Shown: positions 8,888 to 17,456, counted from the stretch's first letter. The stretch: 64,000 nt of DNA from Sporosarcina aquimarina (GCF_023715615.1 NZ_JAMBOM010000005.1:62001-126000), one strand, 5' to 3'. Notes: generated by a model not told the origin, from the letters alone. Program-made: numbers and translations.

Positions 8888-9887
8888 GCTGTTCTCCTCC
8901 TCTCGTGCGTATTAAGTAAAGGAAGACTGGAACGCCGATAATGGCGGTGACGACACCGACTGGCGTTTCAAAAGGAAAGTTAATATACCGGCTGATTACG
9001 TCACTCAATGCTAAAAATACAGCCCCAATAACGGCCGCACAGGGAATGACATAGCGATAATCCACACCAACAATGAATCTTGTCATATGTGGGATGATCA
9101 AGCCAATGAATCCAATTTTCCCGACTAATGCAACGGCAGTCCCCGTCAATATCACAACAGACAACATACTAATTATTTTCACCCATTTTGTCCGCTGCCC
9201 TAAATTGATAGCTATTTCTTCACCAAGAGAGGCAATTGTTACTGACTTAGCTACACTCATTGCCAATAGCAACCCTAACAATCCAAATGGAATTGCCATT
9301 AAGAGCATGCTCGGATCTACTTTATGTATTTTTGAGTTATACCAGAAGCTGATACTCTGGGACACTTGAAAGCGCATAGCGATTGCTGCAGCTACACTGC
9401 TTAAAAAAGAACCAATAACTGTACCGATAATTGCCAATCGAACTGGCGACAGACCATCTCGAATCAGCATTCCAAAACCAAATACAATACCAGCTCCAAT
9501 GGCAGAACCCAGCATGGATAAGAGAATCATTTGGTAGTTTGATAAGCCGGGGAAAAACACGATTGCGATAGTTATAGCAAATGTCGATCCGTCATTTACA
9601 CCCATAATGGATGGGGAGGCAAGATAGTTCCGGGTGATCCCTTGCATGATAGCACCCGAAACCGCTAAAAATGCCCCTACAAATAAAGCAGCGATTACGC
9701 GCGGTAATCGCGATGTCATGATAATGTTGTGGTCCACATTATCTCCATCAAATTGCGTAATCGCTTGCCATATCGTGAGTACAGTTATATCTTTCACGCC
9801 ATATAAAACGGATAAGACAATGGCTAGTACTATGAATAGTGGGGACACACTTAAAATACTAATCGCTATCCAATTTGTCTTTTTCAT
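8880..9887 (-). CDS. Iron-siderophore ABC transporter permease (FecCD family)
   Basis: Partner membrane subunit, 335 residues. Family patterns SRLPRVIAALFVGAFLAVSG near 60 and GLIIPHMTRFIVG near 265, the latter being the cytoplasmic loop that contacts the ATPase. It follows the lipoprotein gene by 16 bases. Paralogous to the next permease; the two probably form a heterodimer. Confidence 0.93.
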   Translation of the reverse strand: MKKTNWIAISILSVSPLFIVLAIVLSVLYGVKDITVLTIWQAITQFDGDNVDHNIIMTSRLPRVIAALFVGAFLAVSGAIMQGITRNYLASPSIMGVNDGSTFAITIAIVFFPGLSNYQMILLSMLGSAIGAGIVFGFGMLIRDGLSPVRLAIIGTVIGSFLSSVAAAIAMRFQVSQSISFWYNSKIHKVDPSMLLMAIPFGLLGLLLAMSVAKSVTIASLGEEIAINLGQRTKWVKIISMLSVVILTGTAVALVGKIGFIGLIIPHMTRFIVGVDYRYVIPCAAVIGAVFLALSDVISRYINFPFETPVGVVTAIIGVPVFLYLIRTRGGEQRD

Positions 9888-9903
9888 TTTATGTGTTCAC
9901 ACC

Positions 9904-10920
9904 TTACTCACTTACTAGATTTTTAATAGCAGCATCTAGGAATCTAACTTTAGACCATGCTGTTCCACCTTGCGCAAGTGGAGCAACTGTATTCACAAAT
10001 ACGTGATCTTCTTTCGCAGCGGTAATGCTCTTAAAGATAGGATTTGCAAGTAAATCATCCTTCGCAGTTAGGTTATCTGCATTCTCACTATCTTCAAACT
10101 GTAAGAAGATATAATCTGGATTGATATCTGCCAACGCTTCAAGCGATAGTTCCCCTTGACCTTTTGTGTTAGTTACAATCTCAGGTACTTGCAACCCTAA
10201 GTCTGTGTAGAGGACAGAATTTAAATAGGTCTCTTCCGAATACACAGCGAGACTTCCTTGACGAATGCGCAACACTAAAACAGTCTTATCTTTCAACGAA
10301 TCTCCAATTTTCTCTTTTGCATCTGCAGCTTTAGCATTGTAATCTGCGATAATTTCGTCCGCTTTGGATTCCTTGCCTGTAAGTTTCCCTAACAGCTGTA
10401 AGTTCTCTTCCCAGTTCTCAGATAAATGAGAGTACGGAATCATCGTTTGAATTTTATTCATAGCTGCAACTACATCTTCACCATGTTTCGATGAGCCTAG
10501 AATGACATCCGGATTGAGAGCTAAGATGGCTTCGTTGTTTGGTGCGAATTTGTCACCAACGAGTGAAGCTCCTTTAAGTTCACTTGCCAAGTATTCTGGA
10601 ATCGCTTCCCCGATGGCTAAGACACCAACAGGCTTTACGCCGAGAATCGCTGCGTCTTCCATTGACTCCAGACTTGCTGCAACAATGTTATCCACTTTAG
10701 CAGGCAATACATAGTCTTCACCTAAATACGTTATCGTTTGTTCTGTCGTGTTCTCATCTGCTGCGTCTTCTTTATCAGTATCACTCGCATCAGTGCTCAC
10801 TTCTTCAGCATTTGCTTTTTCTGTATCTCCCGAAGCCTCATTATCATCTTTCTCTGAGCAAGCACTTAAACTCAATGCTAACAGTGCACTCACTGCCATT
10901 AGCCAATACTTTTTGTTCAT
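9904..10920 (-). CDS. Iron-siderophore substrate-binding lipoprotein
   Basis: Extracytoplasmic receptor that delivers the ferric siderophore to the permease. 338 residues: a lipoprotein signal with lipobox LSLSAC (Cys about residue 21), an unusually acidic Asp/Glu/Ser/Thr-rich linker to about residue 60, then a class III binding-protein fold (ALNPDVILGSSKHG, INPDYIFLQFEDS). First gene of the operon, directly behind a Fur box, so iron limitation should induce it. Closest functional types are FeuA/YfiY-like receptors; the ligand is not decided by sequence. Confidence 0.92.
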   Translation of the reverse strand: MNKKYWLMAVSALLALSLSACSEKDDNEASGDTEKANAEEVSTDASDTDKEDAADENTTEQTITYLGEDYVLPAKVDNIVAASLESMEDAAILGVKPVGVLAIGEAIPEYLASELKGASLVGDKFAPNNEAILALNPDVILGSSKHGEDVVAAMNKIQTMIPYSHLSENWEENLQLLGKLTGKESKADEIIADYNAKAADAKEKIGDSLKDKTVLVLRIRQGSLAVYSEETYLNSVLYTDLGLQVPEIVTNTKGQGELSLEALADINPDYIFLQFEDSENADNLTAKDDLLANPIFKSITAAKEDHVFVNTVAPLAQGGTAWSKVRFLDAAIKNLVSE

Positions 10921-10967
10921 CTGTCATTCTCTCCCTACGTATGTTATTCAACTAGGCCTAGTCAATT

Positions 10968-10986
10968 GATAACGATTATCATTATC
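10968..10986 (-). promoter_or_regulatory. Fur box
   Basis: GATAACGATTATCATTATC differs from the classical GATAATGATAATCATTATC at two positions. It lies just downstream of the predicted -10, over the transcription start, where bound Fe-Fur would block initiation. Confidence 0.9.
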
Positions 10987-10992
10987 ATTAAT

Positions 10993-11021
10993 AATATAGC
11001 AGAGGCAGTTTGCAGTTACAA
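10993..11021 (-). promoter_or_regulatory. Predicted promoter of the iron uptake operon
   Basis: Minus-strand -35 TTGTAA (11016-11021), 17-base spacer, -10 TATATT (10993-10998). Its position directly before the Fur box supports it. Confidence 0.65.
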
Positions 11022-11101
11022 GCGAAATTTTCAAATAATATTTAGCCTTCGTATTGTAGACTTGCAGATTTTAATATGAGTGCATATTTGTATCAATGCA
11101 A

Positions 11102-11129
11102 AAAAGCACTGCTAAGTAGCAATGCTTTT
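11102..11129 (-). terminator. Terminator downstream of the disulphide oxidoreductase gene
   Basis: Hairpin arms AAAAGCACTGCTA / TAGCAATGCTTTT with one mismatch. On the minus strand it is followed by a T run. It separates this gene from the iron operon. Confidence 0.75.
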
Positions 11130-11159
11130 CTGTACCAAAGTTTAAGATGAGTGGATGCT

Positions 11160-12521
11160 TTAATTGACTTCATTCAACATAGAACCAATATCGGATGCTC
11201 CTGTAGGGTAAGCAAAAATCGTCTTCTTCATTTCTTCAAAAGATAACTTTAGACGAATCGCTGTGGAAAAATGATTGATGAGATCATCAGCATTGTCGCC
11301 TAAAAAATGCGCACCCAGAACGGTTCCACTCTCAGAATCCGTAATGAGTTTGAATGCAGCGGCTTGTTCGTTCGTCCGTTTAAACGTAAACCAATCAGTT
11401 ATTTCCTGATACGTCACCTTGGTTTTTTGATTAGTTTTTTTAGCTTCCTCTTCTGTCATACCAACGGAACTGATTTTCGGGACCGTGAACGCAACAGACG
11501 GCACAACTGGATAGACAATTGGCGTGTGGTTGCCATGAAGTAAGTTTTGGATGACAGCAGCTGAATCCTTCGAAGAAATGGGAGTAAGCGGTGGTGCTGA
11601 TGTCTCAGCAGCGTCCCCGGCAGCGTATACATTAGGGTTGCTAACACTTTGCAGGTATTCATTGACCTGAACTCCACCCTTATCCCCAAGATTAACATTT
11701 CCTTTTTCAGGATCGATATCGAGTGCAGGTGCACGCCCCAAACCATGGACAACTAAGTCGCCTGTAAATGTTTGCTTGTCACCGTCTTTTTCAGCCGTTA
11801 CTGTAAACTTTTTCCCGTTCTTTTCTACAGACTTAACGCGCGTATTCAGGTGAATTTTAATGCCGACCTGTTCAGAACGGTTTACAAGAAGATCGACTAT
11901 ATCTGGATCAAATTGTTCAAGAGGTCGTTCTCCACCATGGATGACTTCAACTTCCGCACCGACACGTGCAGCGAGATGCGCAAATTCCATTGAAATGTAG
12001 CCCCCACCCGCAAAGATGATTTTCTTCGGCATTTCTTCAAGGTCAAGAAAGTCATCACTGTGAATCATTAAGTCCTCACCATCTAGTCCTAACTTTACTG
12101 GCTGTGCGCCTGTTGCAATGACGATTTTCTTACCAGTGAGCACATCATCACCTACTCGGATTTCCGTATCAGATTCGAACGTAGCCTCTCCATGATACGC
12201 ATCAATCCCAAGGTCCTTAAATTTCTTTTCGGTGTTCTCAGGAATCGGCTCCGTGAACGTTTTCTTAAACGCCATCAAGTCTTTCCAATCGATTCGTGCA
12301 TCTCCAGAGAGTCCTTTCCCTGTCATTCGCTCCTTCCAATCCATCCATTCCGCTGCGTTTACCAATACTTTTTTCGGGTCACATCCACGTTGAGGACATG
12401 TACCACCATATGTACGTCTATCAATAATGGCAACAGTCCAACCGGCTTTTTTACAAGCTTGGGCAGTACTAGAACCTGCTGTTCCTGTACCGATTACAAT
12501 CAAATCATAGTTTTTCTTCAA
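11160..12521 (-). CDS. Pyridine nucleotide-disulphide oxidoreductase, unusual C-terminus
   Basis: Flavoprotein of the glutathione reductase/dihydrolipoamide dehydrogenase/mercuric reductase fold, about 453 residues. FAD site VIGTGTAGSSTAQA, redox-active pair GGTCPQRGCDPKK (Cys-x4-Cys), second FAD motif YAAGDAA. An upstream frame begins at 12557, but its residues RKRRKPS are encoded by the ribosome binding site itself; AAAGGAGG precedes the TTG at 12521, which I take as the start. The dimer-interface motif is AYPTGASD where the family normally has HPTxxE, so the catalytic base histidine appears to be replaced. Substrate unknown; monocistronic. Confidence 0.88.
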   Translation of the reverse strand: MKKNYDLIVIGTGTAGSSTAQACKKAGWTVAIIDRRTYGGTCPQRGCDPKKVLVNAAEWMDWKERMTGKGLSGDARIDWKDLMAFKKTFTEPIPENTEKKFKDLGIDAYHGEATFESDTEIRVGDDVLTGKKIVIATGAQPVKLGLDGEDLMIHSDDFLDLEEMPKKIIFAGGGYISMEFAHLAARVGAEVEVIHGGERPLEQFDPDIVDLLVNRSEQVGIKIHLNTRVKSVEKNGKKFTVTAEKDGDKQTFTGDLVVHGLGRAPALDIDPEKGNVNLGDKGGVQVNEYLQSVSNPNVYAAGDAAETSAPPLTPISSKDSAAVIQNLLHGNHTPIVYPVVPSVAFTVPKISSVGMTEEEAKKTNQKTKVTYQEITDWFTFKRTNEQAAAFKLITDSESGTVLGAHFLGDNADDLINHFSTAIRLKLSFEEMKKTIFAYPTGASDIGSMLNEVN

Positions 12522-12717
12522 ACTGGGTTTCCTCCTTTTTCTTGCATTCGTAAACAATGGCTGTCCAGGCTACTTAGCCATCATATATTGAGGGCTGGTA
12601 TCCACCTTCAACCAAAAAGTTAACGTTACACAAGTGAGTCGTACTACTTAATTTACCCAGGTTTAAGTGTTCTAATCTTATTTAATTATTAGTCTATGAA
12701 AGATGATTGACGCAATA

Positions 12718-12753
12718 AAAGCTGGTTCCACCTAATTGGTAGAACCAGTTTTT
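12718..12753 (-). terminator. Terminator after the MFS exporter gene
   Basis: Inverted repeat CTGGTTC...GAACCAG extended by CACC/GGT pairing, flanked by A and T runs. It could act in either direction; the minus-strand gene ends 32 bases away. Confidence 0.7.
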
Positions 12754-12785
12754 ATAAACGATTCAATTCGATGACTGTACACCTC

Positions 12786-14174
12786 TTATTGTGATTTCTT
12801 CAAGAAGAGAGACAGCACAACATTAATAACAGCCAGTACTAAACTGAACGTAAATACCATAGAAGTACCCGCCGCTGTAGCTGCCATCATTGTTGCTCCT
12901 TCCGCTAAAGCTACTCCTTGTTTGGCGGTTAGGATTGAAATCATAATTGCAATTCCGACAGCTCCCGATACTTGCTGCGATGTTTGGGTAACAGCAATTC
13001 CATCTGGATAGAGCCTTTTCGGCAATGCATTCAGCGTATTCGTCTGAACGGCTCCAATGGTCATCCCTACGCCAAGCATCATCACTATATGTGTAACAAC
13101 CATCATCCACAAAGCCGTTTCTGTTCCATACTGTGTATAGAGCGCATATCCCACTACAACAAGTAGGGTTCCAGGTGTAATTATCGCCCGCGGACCAAAC
13201 CGATCAAATAAGCGCCCAATCGGAGGAGCAAGAATACAATTCAGCAAACTGCCTGGAAGCAAAACCAGTCCAGTTGCAAAGGCTGAAACGATGAGCGCAA
13301 CTTGCATGTATATCGGCAAAACAACGAGCATAGAAAGCATACTGAAGAATGTAATGCTATTCATTGTGAATCCCAATACAAATTGTGAGTGTTTGAAAAC
13401 GTGTAAGTTAAGCATAGGTGACTCGAGCTTCGTCTGTCGGACAACGAATAAGAAGAGCGCAACGAGTCCAAGGACGATTGTTCCGATTACCTGTATACTT
13501 CCCCATCCGTAGTCACCGCTACTACTAAATCCGTACACTAGCCCCCCGAAACCAAGTGTAGACAGTATGACGGATAGACTGTCTATTCGGGTGTTCCGTA
13601 CTTCATTTAAATTCGGGATGAAGATGTATCCGAATAGTAAAGAGAACACTAAGAATGGCAACGTAACCCCAAAAATCCAATGCCACGAGAGGGTGTCTAG
13701 AATCAGCCCTGCAACGGTTGGCCCGAGTGTGGGTCCAGCAAGAATTACAAGTCCCATGATTCCCATGGCACCCCCGCGTTCGTTCGGTGCATAAATCGTG
13801 AAAATAACATTTTGCGTTAATGGTAACACGATTGCAAGGCCCGCCGCCTGAATAACACGTGCTATGATCAGCACGCTGAAGACAGGTGCCATTGCCGCAG
13901 TAATAGTACCTATAATCGACAAAGTCAGAGATGCGATGAACAACTGACGTGTCGTAAACTTTTGCATCAGATTCCCAGTAATCGGAACAAGAATTCCGAG
14001 CGTTAAGAAATAACCTGTAGCAAGCCATTGAATTCCGGTTGTACTTACTTGAAAGATGTGGCTAAGTTCACCTAACGCAATGTTTAAGGCAGTCTCACTG
14101 AACAACCCAACAAAACCCGCCGTGAACAATGCCAACATGATAAATCCTCTTTTAATTTCTCGTTCCTTCACCAT
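12786..14174 (-). CDS. MFS multidrug exporter, DHA2/EmrB type (LmrB-like)
   Basis: Drug:H+ antiporter, 462 residues with about 14 hydrophobic segments. Signature loops include GYFLTLGILVPITGNL near 51, RVIQAAGLAIVLPL in helix 4 (the motif C-like LAGPTLGPTVAGLILD follows near 147) and LLPGSLLNCILAPPIGRLFDR near 303. It follows the TetR gene by five bases in the same operon, as lmrA-lmrB do in B. subtilis (lincomycin/puromycin export). Substrates here are inferred only. Confidence 0.88.
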   Translation of the reverse strand: MVKEREIKRGFIMLALFTAGFVGLFSETALNIALGELSHIFQVSTTGIQWLATGYFLTLGILVPITGNLMQKFTTRQLFIASLTLSIIGTITAAMAPVFSVLIIARVIQAAGLAIVLPLTQNVIFTIYAPNERGGAMGIMGLVILAGPTLGPTVAGLILDTLSWHWIFGVTLPFLVFSLLFGYIFIPNLNEVRNTRIDSLSVILSTLGFGGLVYGFSSSGDYGWGSIQVIGTIVLGLVALFLFVVRQTKLESPMLNLHVFKHSQFVLGFTMNSITFFSMLSMLVVLPIYMQVALIVSAFATGLVLLPGSLLNCILAPPIGRLFDRFGPRAIITPGTLLVVVGYALYTQYGTETALWMMVVTHIVMMLGVGMTIGAVQTNTLNALPKRLYPDGIAVTQTSQQVSGAVGIAIMISILTAKQGVALAEGATMMAATAAGTSMVFTFSLVLAVINVVLSLFLKKSQ

Positions 14175-14179
14175 ACTTA

Positions 14180-14740
14180 TTAAAACTCCTTCATCAATTC
14201 AGGTATGACGTTCGATATCGTTTGTAAAGGGATGGAAGAGTTTTGAGCACGACATAAGAGCAACCCGCCTTCTATGGATGCTGTCAAGAACAAAGATACT
14301 GAGGTTGCCCGATCACTTGAAAAACCATCTTCTAGTAATTTCGCTCGGTAAATAGACTGTATTTTTTCATATAGCGCTCTGCAAGCATCACGAGCGGGTT
14401 CACTAAGAAGAGACATCTCACTAACGATGCTACTAAACGTATAGCCAGCAATTGTTCCATTCCTATCTAAATCCTTGATCATCTCTCCTATGACGGCACG
14501 AGCCGCATCTTCTGTAGAAGATGCACAGTTAAATACCAATTCAATATCTCTCGTGAGAGTCTCGTTAAGCGAATGCAAACACGCGATAAGTAGCTCCTCC
14601 TTACCACCGGGAAAATGGTGATAAAGTGCTCCCTTTGTAATCCCGCATGCTTGCAGCAGTTCGTTCAGCCCTACAGCTTTGTAGCCTCTCTGCTGAAAAA
14701 GCTTTGTCGCCGTTTCAATCATCCGTGTTTTCGTGTCCAC
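14180..14740 (-). CDS. TetR-family repressor (LmrA/YxaF-like)
   Basis: Probable autorepressor of the adjacent exporter. About 186 residues from GTG at 14740: N-terminal helix-turn-helix MIETATKLFQQRGYKAVGLN...CGITKGALYHHF, then a ligand-binding domain of the YxaF type. A longer frame from GTG 14782 exists, but that GTG overlaps the -10 and has no ribosome binding site, whereas GGAGGAAGGAAGAGG precedes 14740. A drug-like ligand is expected from the neighbour. Confidence 0.88.
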   Translation of the reverse strand: MDTKTRMIETATKLFQQRGYKAVGLNELLQACGITKGALYHHFPGGKEELLIACLHSLNETLTRDIELVFNCASSTEDAARAVIGEMIKDLDRNGTIAGYTFSSIVSEMSLLSEPARDACRALYEKIQSIYRAKLLEDGFSSDRATSVSLFLTASIEGGLLLCRAQNSSIPLQTISNVIPELMKEF

Positions 14741-14761
14741 ATTCCTCTTCCTTCCTCCAGC

Positions 14762-14786
14762 ATACCAACCGGTCTGTTTCACTATA
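14762..14786 (-). promoter_or_regulatory. TetR/exporter promoter with LmrA/YxaF-like operator
   Basis: Minus-strand -10 TATAGT (14781-14786) is followed by CAGACCGGTTGG around the palindrome ACCGGT (14768-14773). This resembles the AGACCGGTCT-type boxes known for LmrA and YxaF. The -35 is weak (TTACAC with an 18-base spacer). Confidence 0.55.
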
Positions 14787-14833
14787 GCAGAACTTTCACG
14801 AATGGTGTAAGTGTTTTTTTAAAAGAACAGCAT

Positions 14834-14866
14834 CAAAAAAGCTCTAAGCTAAATGCTCAGAGCTTT
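14834..14866 (-). terminator. Terminator after the FMN reductase gene
   Basis: Arms AAAGCTCTAAGC / GCTCAGAGCTTT with one non-Watson-Crick pair. On the minus strand it is followed by six Ts. Confidence 0.8.
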
Positions 14867-14900
14867 ACAAAATTTTTCTCATTTTTCGGACTTAACGCTG

Positions 14901-15443
14901 TTATCTAAGTGTTTTTAATGCTCCGCTCCAAGCATTGACTTGGTCAAGCATCAAATTCACATTATCCAAATGTAATTCTTGTGGCTTTAATACCGATCCG
15001 TTTTCAAAATCAGTAAAGAGTGAGAGTGTTGGGTGAGTACGTACATCTGCGATCATTAGTTCTCCCATGATACCACGTAAATGTTCTGCTGCTCGAGCGC
15101 CACCTGTTGAACCATAACTTACAATCCCAGCAGCTTTGTTATTCCATGCTTCGCGCGCAAGATCCAATGCATTTTTCAGCGCTCCTGAAATACTATGATT
15201 GTATTCTGCGACAACGAATACAAAACCATCTAAGCTAGCAAGTTTGTCATTCCAAGCCGTAATTCCCGGCTCAGTTCCATCAGTTGTTCCCATAAACGGC
15301 AATTGGAAATCTGCGATATCGACGATTTCATAATTGGCGTCGCCACGTTTGTTTGCAATTTCTTTTAACCATTCTCCTACTTGTGGGCTAACTCGACCTT
15401 CACGTGTACTCCCCAAAATAATTCCGATATTCATTGTATTCAT
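14901..15443 (-). CDS. NAD(P)H-dependent FMN reductase family protein
   Basis: Flavodoxin-fold reductase for FMN, quinones or related electron acceptors; cytoplasmic. About 180 residues: NIGIILGSTREGRVSPQVGEW carries the phosphate-binding loop (core GSTREGR), FVVAEYNHSISGALKNALD is the flavin ring contact typical of SsuE/YwqN-like enzymes, and GIVSYGSTGGARAAEHLR follows. A frame extending to 15494 would translate the ribosome binding site AAGGAGG; the ATG at 15443 lies correctly behind it. It probably belongs with the VOC gene upstream (same strand, 94 bases away) under the HxlR-type regulator. Confidence 0.88.
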   Translation of the reverse strand: MNTMNIGIILGSTREGRVSPQVGEWLKEIANKRGDANYEIVDIADFQLPFMGTTDGTEPGITAWNDKLASLDGFVFVVAEYNHSISGALKNALDLAREAWNNKAAGIVSYGSTGGARAAEHLRGIMGELMIADVRTHPTLSLFTDFENGSVLKPQELHLDNVNLMLDQVNAWSGALKTLR

Positions 15444-15537
15444 TTTAACTTCCTCCTTAGATTGTTTAGTAAATATTTTCGAGAAAAAACTCATTTAATG
15501 GACACCAACCTATTCTTTCTTTTGTAAGACAACCTAC

Positions 15538-16389
15538 TTATACGGCTAAAAGGATTCGATTTCCTGAAGGATCGGATGTGATATAGTGATGGCCATCTTC
15601 TATAACACTTCCGCCAATCCGATTAATATTTTCAATGACTTGTATACGGGTATCTTCATCAGGTAAAACGAGTGTAAATGATTGGAGACCTACACTATTT
15701 TGAGATGGTGGTGGCGCTCCTTCCCCATTCCATATGTTGACTCCTATGTGATGGTGGTATTTCCCGGAAGAGAGGAACAATGCCTGCCTACCGTAACGGT
15801 TGACGACATCGAGTCCTAATCCCTTTACATAGAACTCTTCAGTTTTCACCAATTCCGAAACGTGTAAATGGATGTGTCCCATCACCGTTCCTTCCGGCAT
15901 TCCTCGCCATTCCGACTCTGGACTAGAATTCGCTAGCAGATTTTCAAAGTCCAGAGGATCGACGGTCATCGCCACTTCTTCCTCTTGCCAAATCCATTCT
16001 GCAGGGGGCCTGTCGATATAGATTTCAATTCCGTTTCCATCTACGTCATTGAGATACAGCGCTTCACTGACAAGATGATCGGAAGATGCTAGTGGAATAC
16101 CTTGTTTGGATAAATGAATCACCAGATTTGCCAAATCCGCTCTTTTTGGCAATAGAATTGCAAAATGATACAACCCGGTTGTTCTCCCCTGCTTTGGTAC
16201 AATATTTGCCGGTTGCTCTAGAGACAAAATGCTAGTCTTCCCATCTGTTGTAAGCTTTACAGACGAAGTAGTTTCCTCTAGAATATCGAAACCAAGAATG
16301 TCTTGATAGAAAGATACCGACCGCTTCAGGTTTTCTACTTTAATTTGGACATGACCAACAAATGTTGTAGGCTTCTTATGGAAACTCAT
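15538..16389 (-). CDS. VOC-family extradiol dioxygenase-like protein (CatE type)
   Basis: Two vicinal-oxygen-chelate modules in 283 residues: VGHVQIKVENLKRSVSFYQDILGF (first module, core SVSFYQDILGF) and MGHIHLHVSELVKTEEFYVKGLGLDV (second). Likely metal ligands are the histidine in GHIHLH and in KYHHHIGVN and the late glutamate region. B. subtilis CatE, a catechol-2,3-dioxygenase under a DUF24 regulator, has the same two-module build. GAGGAGG sets the start at 16389; the residues before it overlap the ribosome binding site. It is divergent from an HxlR/DUF24 regulator, so induction by catechols, quinones or electrophiles is plausible. Confidence 0.82.
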   Translation of the reverse strand: MSFHKKPTTFVGHVQIKVENLKRSVSFYQDILGFDILEETTSSVKLTTDGKTSILSLEQPANIVPKQGRTTGLYHFAILLPKRADLANLVIHLSKQGIPLASSDHLVSEALYLNDVDGNGIEIYIDRPPAEWIWQEEEVAMTVDPLDFENLLANSSPESEWRGMPEGTVMGHIHLHVSELVKTEEFYVKGLGLDVVNRYGRQALFLSSGKYHHHIGVNIWNGEGAPPPSQNSVGLQSFTLVLPDEDTRIQVIENINRIGGSVIEDGHHYITSDPSGNRILLAV

Positions 16390-16467
16390 CATTCTCCTCC
16401 TCTCCCTCTCGAATACGAAGCATTTGATTGTCATTCCAATCAACGCAACATCATTCTTTTTATAAGT

Positions 16468-16505
16468 TGATTACCTTATGTAACTTACTATACATAAGGT
16501 AATCA
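16468..16505. promoter_or_regulatory. Perfect inverted-repeat operator between VOC and HxlR genes
   Basis: Arms TGATTACCTTATGTA and TACATAAGGTAATCA match over 15 of 15 bases with an 8-base centre. It lies in the divergent intergenic region, where an HxlR/DUF24 dimer would be expected to bind. Confidence 0.75.
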
Positions 16506-16584
16506 GTATCGTCAAGTACTTTTATTTCACTTTGTAATTAAAAGGTTTTCTATGGTATACTATATGGAAAGAGGTGTATATCCC

Positions 16585-16923
16585 ATGAAACAATCAACGA
16601 TTTGTCCAAAATTCGAAAAAGCTATCTCACTGCTTAGTCAAAGATGGACGGGGTTAGTAATTTATCAACTATTATCAGGAACTCAAAGGTTTAGTGAAAT
16701 TCAGTCAGCTGTTGGAATTAGCGGAAAAGTCTTGTCCGATCGTTTGAAGGATCTGGAAGTCCAAGGTGTTGTTAAACGGGAAGTATTCCCTGAAACTCCA
16801 GTAATTATTGAATACTCTTTAACTGAAAAAGGACACTCCTTGGAACCTGTATTAAAAGAAATCGAAAACTGGTCTCACGTATGGGTATCATCAGAAGATG
16901 ACGGGTCCTGCGAAATTGACTAA
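16585..16923 (+). CDS. HxlR/DUF24-family transcriptional regulator
   Basis: Winged-helix regulator of 112 residues: CPKFEKAISLLSQRWTGLVIYQLL, GTQRFSEIQ, ISGKVLSDRLKDLEVQGVVKR and the wing EYSLTEKG. The single N-terminal cysteine at about residue 6 is the conserved redox sensor of YodB/CatR/HypR-type proteins. The start at 16585 follows AGAGGTG; an in-frame upstream ATG has no site. Promoter TTGTAA-18-TATACT lies upstream. Divergent from the VOC enzyme, so probably a thiol-based repressor of quinone/electrophile detoxification and of itself. It is 15 kb from hxlAB and need not control it. Confidence 0.9.
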   Translation: MKQSTICPKFEKAISLLSQRWTGLVIYQLLSGTQRFSEIQSAVGISGKVLSDRLKDLEVQGVVKREVFPETPVIIEYSLTEKGHSLEPVLKEIENWSHVWVSSEDDGSCEID

Positions 16924-16930
16924 ATCTGAC

Positions 16931-16967
16931 AAAGAGAACTTGCTACTACATGGCCGGTTCTCTTTTT
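16931..16967 (+). terminator. Terminator after the HxlR-type regulator
   Basis: AAAGAGAAC...GTTCTCTTT arms with a T run on the plus strand. Confidence 0.8.
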
Positions 16968-17090
16968 TATGAAAAAATCACTTTACATTTTATTGCTCAA
17001 TTTATTCATTTACCTCTACTCCTCTTCTCCCTATATGTTCTTCTGTCCAAGAAGACATCTTTTAGTATTCTGCCCTATACGGCTTGTAGC

Positions 17091-17136
17091 AAAAAAGAGA
17101 ACTAAGATTGCATTCGGTAGTTGCAATCCCAGTTCT
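17091..17136 (-). terminator. Strong minus-strand terminator at the end of the accessory gene array
   Basis: AGAACT-AA-GATTGCA pairs with TGCAATC-CC-AGTTCT around an eight to nine-base loop, then TCTTTTTT on the minus strand. It has no intact gene directly before it, so it probably closes the transcript(s) of the minus-strand array. Confidence 0.8.
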
Positions 17137-17227
17137 CCTAGGTTTTATAAAATATATTTTCTTTAAAGTGGTTTTCCTTCTTAATGCGTTCCTTTAAAAT
17201 TCTTCTATTCAGGTGTTGCCACTAGTG

Positions 17228-17427
17228 TCACATTAAATTAAGACCTTTAACCCAAGCATCATGATTCCCCCCATCCCATGGGCTTTCGTCAGTCAAATTG
17301 CTACGGTAAGATCTCCCGCCTATTATCCCATCATTTCTATCACGCTTATCCTGAAGTGCTATCCGACACAAGTGGTAGCCTTTGCGTTATCTCCTATCTT
17401 TACTGAAATTGTGTGACCACATTTCAC
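17228..17427 (-). pseudogene. Possible frameshifted small gene before the array terminator
   Basis: Two overlapping minus-strand frames look coding. One starts at a GTG (17427) and reads VKCGHTISVKIGDNAKATTC before a stop. The other continues RIALQDKRDRNDGIIGG... and ends PWDGGNHDAWVKGLNLM at a TGA (17228-17230). A single frameshift would join them into about 65 residues. I do not recognise the product; the pattern of W and G near the end only loosely recalls ribosome-modulation-factor-like proteins. The rest of 16969-17520 shows only terminators and a partial array repeat. Confidence 0.25.
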
Positions 17428-17456
17428 TTAAATGAGGAACGTTCGCATCAAGAAAA

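Noticed and set aside
12192..12623. 143-residue plus-strand open frame
   Set aside because: Mirror of the disulphide oxidoreductase gene; no ribosome binding site and Cys/Thr/Arg-rich shadow composition.
16585..16923. HxlR-family gene as the regulator of hxlAB
   Set aside because: Family name only; it is 15 kb away, divergent from a CatE-like gene with its own perfect operator, and that operator does not occur before hxlA.
16969..17166. 65-residue open frame after the HxlR-type gene
   Set aside because: Starts inside the T run of the regulator's terminator, has no ribosome binding site, and runs through a strong opposite-strand terminator.
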